A DNA stretch of 64,000 bases. Origin: G965247475 sp965247475. GTDB taxonomy: Bacteria; Chloroflexota; UBA11872. The notes under the pieces were generated by a model. That model had not been told where the DNA came from and did no database searches. It saw only the letters and a program-made list of their open reading frames with translations. The DNA lies in assembly GCA_965247475.1 (NCBI GenBank), contig OZ252016.1, positions 806,001 to 870,000 on the forward strand. Direction: 5' to 3'. The position numbers were made by a program, and so were the translations under genes. Shown in pieces: positions 61,631 through 64,000 of this stretch. Each line of letters opens with the position of its first letter. Position 1 is the stretch's first letter.

Positions 61631-62320
61631 ATGCCAAGGTCCTCTGCCGACCCAGTTGTGGCCGAAAATATCCGAGCCGTGCTTGACGCTCGAGGGCGCT
61701 CGGCCTACTCGGTGGCGACAGCCATCGGGCGTGCGCCGAACTGGCTCTATCGCGTCGTCAATGGGAAGGTCGGCATCCTCCTCCCAACCCTTCGAGAGGT
61801 TGCCGCTGAGCTAGGCGTGTCGGTCGGGTCGCTGGTCGATCCGCCCCACGCCAATGGCCAAGCACCTGAAGTCGTTGACCAGCTAGCCGCCGCCGAATCC
61901 GCCCCGCCCTACAGCCCGGAGTCCCGCCATATCGAGGTCGTCGAGCTCGCCGCGGCGGCTGGCTCAGGCGCTGAGGTCTACGACGAGACGGTCGTGAGCC
62001 GCCTGGCCTTCCGCGCCGGGTGGCTCGCGGCACACGGCATCGACGCGGCGCAGTGCAACGTCATTCGCGTCGCGGGGGATTCCATGGAGCCGACGCTGCC
62101 GGACGGCTGCTCGATCCTGGTGGACCGCAGCCGCCGTGAGCCGCGCGAGGATGAGATCTTCGTGCTTAAAAGCGAGGACGGCCTGGTCGTGAAGCGCCTC
62201 GGCAAGGACGCGAAAGGCCGCTGGCAGCTCCTGAGCGACAATCCGGCGAATCCACCCGCGCCGCTGCTCTACGGGGCCGAGATCATCGGCGAGGCTCGAT
62301 GGATGGGGCGGTCGTTGTGA
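61631..62320 (+). CDS. Phage repressor, CI/LexA-like with S24 peptidase domain
   Basis: A 229-aa protein. The N-terminal XRE domain is NIRAVLDARGRSAYSVATAI and LREVAAELGVSVGSLV. The C-terminal S24 domain has the catalytic Ser in IRVAGDSMEPTLPDG near residue 150 and the Lys in EDGLVVKRLG near 187, with an A-G-type cleavage site possible in AAAAGSGAEV. It should keep the prophage silent and self-cleave after DNA damage. ATG 61631 lies 8 bases after GGAAG; TTG 61616 is less likely. Confidence 0.9.
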   Translation: MPRSSADPVVAENIRAVLDARGRSAYSVATAIGRAPNWLYRVVNGKVGILLPTLREVAAELGVSVGSLVDPPHANGQAPEVVDQLAAAESAPPYSPESRHIEVVELAAAAGSGAEVYDETVVSRLAFRAGWLAAHGIDAAQCNVIRVAGDSMEPTLPDGCSILVDRSRREPREDEIFVLKSEDGLVVKRLGKDAKGRWQLLSDNPANPPAPLLYGAEIIGEARWMGRSL

Positions 62321-62407
62321 AGCGGGGCAGATACGCCTTCCGGTAAGCTCGTCTGAGTTTCCAGCGGCGCTGTTGGGGCCGCCACCTGTCGGCGAGGGGC
62401 TGCAGCT

Positions 62408-63637
62408 TTGTCACGGGCTTCTCGTGTCACCCTCCTGTTCACAACGCTCGCCGTCGCCTTTTCCGTCAGTGTCAGTGCCGTGTTTGCGCAGTGGCCGACC
62501 TCGTGCGTTGAGCTCAACGATATCGTCGAACGCCATCGCCGCCACGAGCAGAATGTCGGGATCTACCAGCGGGCGTACGGCGACCAGGCGGAGGCCGCCT
62601 GTCAGGCCGACCACCGCGCGGATGTACAGGCCGCGTTCTGGTGGGCGCTGGATGGGATCGCGCCGCCCCAGGCCGCCGACGAGGTCCCCTGGCCGACGAC
62701 CTGCGTTGACCTCAACGACATTGTCGAGGCGCACCATGGAAACGACGGCAATGTTGGGATCTATCAGCGGACGTTTGGCAACCAGGCCGAAGCCACCTGC
62801 CGGGCCGACCACTGGGGCGACGTGCGCCAGACGTTCTGGTGGGCCGTCACGGCGCCGCTTCCCCCTCCAGCGCCGACGCCAGCACCAGCACCAGCGCCCA
62901 CGCCGACTGATAACCCCGCCTACGAGGTCGTCCGACAGGTCGCGATTGCCCGAGGAGCGGCAGTTGATCTCGCGGCGACGATCGCCGCTGATGTTGTCGG
63001 GCGCGGGACCGTCGACGCGTTCCTGCATGGGACCGATGACAGCGTCCTCTATGGGCGCTACGACTGCCAGTGGCATAGCGCCGCGTGTCCGCTGGCCCCT
63101 GAGCGGCCGGCGCCTCCGCCGGGACCGCAGATCGATCCAGCCTTGCAACCGGCGTGGGACCTCATGCTGCGGGTGGTGCTCCCGGGCGACCCGCCGACGC
63201 GCATGGGAACCGGCCCGCTCACCGTTGTGCTGGACTGGTCGCTGCCCGCCGACACCAACGCGAACTATTCCCCGAGTGCCCACACCATCTACATCAACGG
63301 GGCGCTGCGCTACGAACGGACGGAGGCGCTTGCCGCGCTGCTGGCGCATGAGGTGTGGCATTCGGTGTCGCCGATCCCACACCCTCGAGATTTTGAGGCG
63401 TGCGTTGCCGACGAAGTCTGGGCCTTCATCATCGAAGCCGTTGTGTGGTTTGAGCTCGGTGGCTTTGACCGGCCCGCCTCGACGCGGTTAGAAGGAGGGC
63501 TCAACCGCTTAATCCAGGTTCTTGTTGAAGAGGATCCCTGGGGCGCCATCGACTACGACACCGACGTGTCGGACTGGCCCCGTATGCGCGACCACGTGCT
63601 CTTCGATCGAGGCTACGTCCAAAGTTGTGCGGCGTGA
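62408..63637 (+). CDS. Secreted two-repeat protein with HEXXH motif (possible lysogenic-conversion gene)
   Basis: A 409-aa protein. A signal peptide (VTLLFTTLAVAFSVSVSAVF) ends near residue 27. Two 51-aa copies follow, residues ~29-79 and ~97-147, each W-P-T-x-C-V-x-L-N-D-I-V-E...NVGIYQR...F-W-W-A with two Cys. A Pro/Ala linker leads to a domain with LLAHEVWHSVSP (HEVWH, residues ~313-317), a zinc-protease-like motif; ACVADEVWAF downstream could give a third ligand. TTG start. It follows the repressor on the same strand, so it may be expressed from the prophage. Confidence 0.7.
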   Translation: MSRASRVTLLFTTLAVAFSVSVSAVFAQWPTSCVELNDIVERHRRHEQNVGIYQRAYGDQAEAACQADHRADVQAAFWWALDGIAPPQAADEVPWPTTCVDLNDIVEAHHGNDGNVGIYQRTFGNQAEATCRADHWGDVRQTFWWAVTAPLPPPAPTPAPAPAPTPTDNPAYEVVRQVAIARGAAVDLAATIAADVVGRGTVDAFLHGTDDSVLYGRYDCQWHSAACPLAPERPAPPPGPQIDPALQPAWDLMLRVVLPGDPPTRMGTGPLTVVLDWSLPADTNANYSPSAHTIYINGALRYERTEALAALLAHEVWHSVSPIPHPRDFEACVADEVWAFIIEAVVWFELGGFDRPASTRLEGGLNRLIQVLVEEDPWGAIDYDTDVSDWPRMRDHVLFDRGYVQSCAA

Positions 63638-63655
63638 AGGCGGCAGGGGCGCCGG

Positions 63656-64000
63656 TCACGCCGCATCGACCCGCACCCGCGGCACGCTGGCCCGGTCGTC
63701 CAGATACAGGGGCCAGAGGCCGGTGATCCCATGCGCCCGGTGGACGCAGAAGAGCTTCTGGCTGGGCACCGAGTTCGCCGCGAGCTCGCGCTGGCTGTAC
63801 ATCGACCCCCCGGGCCAGGCGCCATTGACGAGGATGTCGCCGGACGCCATTTCCAGCCAGGCGCGCGTGTGAAAGTGGCCGATGCACATCGTGTCGAAGG
63901 CGACGCCTGAGAGATCCGCCGGCAAGCGCGCCTGCACCATCTGGAACATCTGGGTGTGCTTGCGAATGGTGCCGTAGAGCGGGATTCCGGCCCAGCCGCG
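63656..64000 (-). CDS. Metallophosphoesterase-like protein, N-terminus outside the window
   Basis: The frame is open through the right edge; 114 residues are visible. FDTMCIGHFHTRAWLEMASG contains the C-terminal GHxH metal-binding motif of calcineurin-like phosphoesterases, and DILVNGAWPGGSMYSQRELA and HGITGLWPLYLDD fit phage-encoded members. Enzymes of this kind cleave nucleic-acid or nucleotide phosphoesters. It is convergent with the 62408 gene, 18 bp apart. Confidence 0.7.
   Translation of the reverse strand, partial: RGWAGIPLYGTIRKHTQMFQMVQARLPADLSGVAFDTMCIGHFHTRAWLEMASGDILVNGAWPGGSMYSQRELAANSVPSQKLFCVHRAHGITGLWPLYLDDRASVPRVRVDAA

Larger units (their letters stand above)
55719..64000. 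mobile_element. Prophage or phage-like element, early region (right part outside the window)
   Basis: The block contains a CI-type repressor diverging from a Cro/XRE-type regulator, and a leftward operon of replication and recombination genes (Sak4-like ATPase, nuclease, initiator with iterons, DnaB), ending in a truncated Gp37/Gp68 gene at 55719. Start and stop codons overlap at almost every junction, unlike the host regions. No integrase or structural gene is visible; att sites were not found. The left limit is set by the truncated gene and is approximate. Confidence 0.75.

Overview
The window is about 66% G+C, densely coded DNA of a bacterium that looks like a member of the Chloroflexota. 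That placement is an inference. It rests on the solute-binding lipoprotein with its Val/Glu/Lys spacer, several enolase-superfamily and DHDPS-family genes, LPXTG-free lipoproteins with AAC lipoboxes, the rpmG-secE-nusG-rplK-rplA-rplJ-rplL order, and intergenic repeats of the CTGTCATTC and CTGAGCCTGTCGAAGG types. The SAR202/Dehalococcoidia side of the phylum is a plausible home; no rRNA is present to test it.

Layout. Positions 1-3156 (minus strand) hold most of a large single-chain restriction-modification enzyme, cut by the left edge. From 3.4 to 17.3 kb there is a mix of small-molecule catabolism (Gfo/Idh/MocA dehydrogenase, two DHDPS-family lyases, SDR, NHL propeller), a membrane-anchored sulfite-oxidase-fold enzyme, GT-C-like membrane proteins, an ABC exporter, and a methyltransferase next to a membrane protein. 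From 17.5 to 22.5 kb lies a MacA-MacB-type export operon whose adaptor has two very long alanine-rich heptad arms. From 22.7 to 29.0 kb come a D-2-hydroxyacid dehydrogenase, an acyltransferase, a relatively A+T-rich methyltransferase, and an enolase-superfamily dehydratase / cyclase / Ldh-type dehydrogenase set. From 29.2 to 32.6 kb is the ribosomal-protein/NusG operon with an L10 leader and a putative attenuator. From 32.6 to 40.0 kb is a surface-glycan cluster: three GT2, one GT4, one GT-C and a flippase. From 40.2 to 55.6 kb there are envelope and housekeeping genes (LCP protein, MutY-like glycosylase, GT9, FmdB protein, HAD phosphatase), an orphan sugar-type binding protein, another enolase-family dehydratase, a D-apionate-lactonase-like protein, tRNA-Thr(CGU), a frameshifted retropepsin-like gene and the second of two paralogous lipoproteins.

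From about 55.7 kb to the right edge is the early region of a prophage or related element. A leftward operon reads: Cro/XRE-type regulator, broken alanine-rich gene, 38-aa membrane peptide, Fic protein, 47-aa protein, 18-aa minicistron, Sak4-like ATPase, PD-(D/E)XK nuclease, replication initiator with six 23-bp repeats inside its coding sequence, 67-aa zinc-ribbon-like protein, DnaB helicase, and a truncated Gp37/Gp68 (DUF5131) gene. Nearly every junction is a start/stop overlap. A CI/LexA-like repressor and a secreted HEXXH protein diverge to the right, and a partial metallophosphoesterase closes the window. The initiator-plus-iterons-plus-helicase order resembles the lambda O-ori-P arrangement and is the most system-like observation here. 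No integrase, capsid or tail gene lies inside the window.
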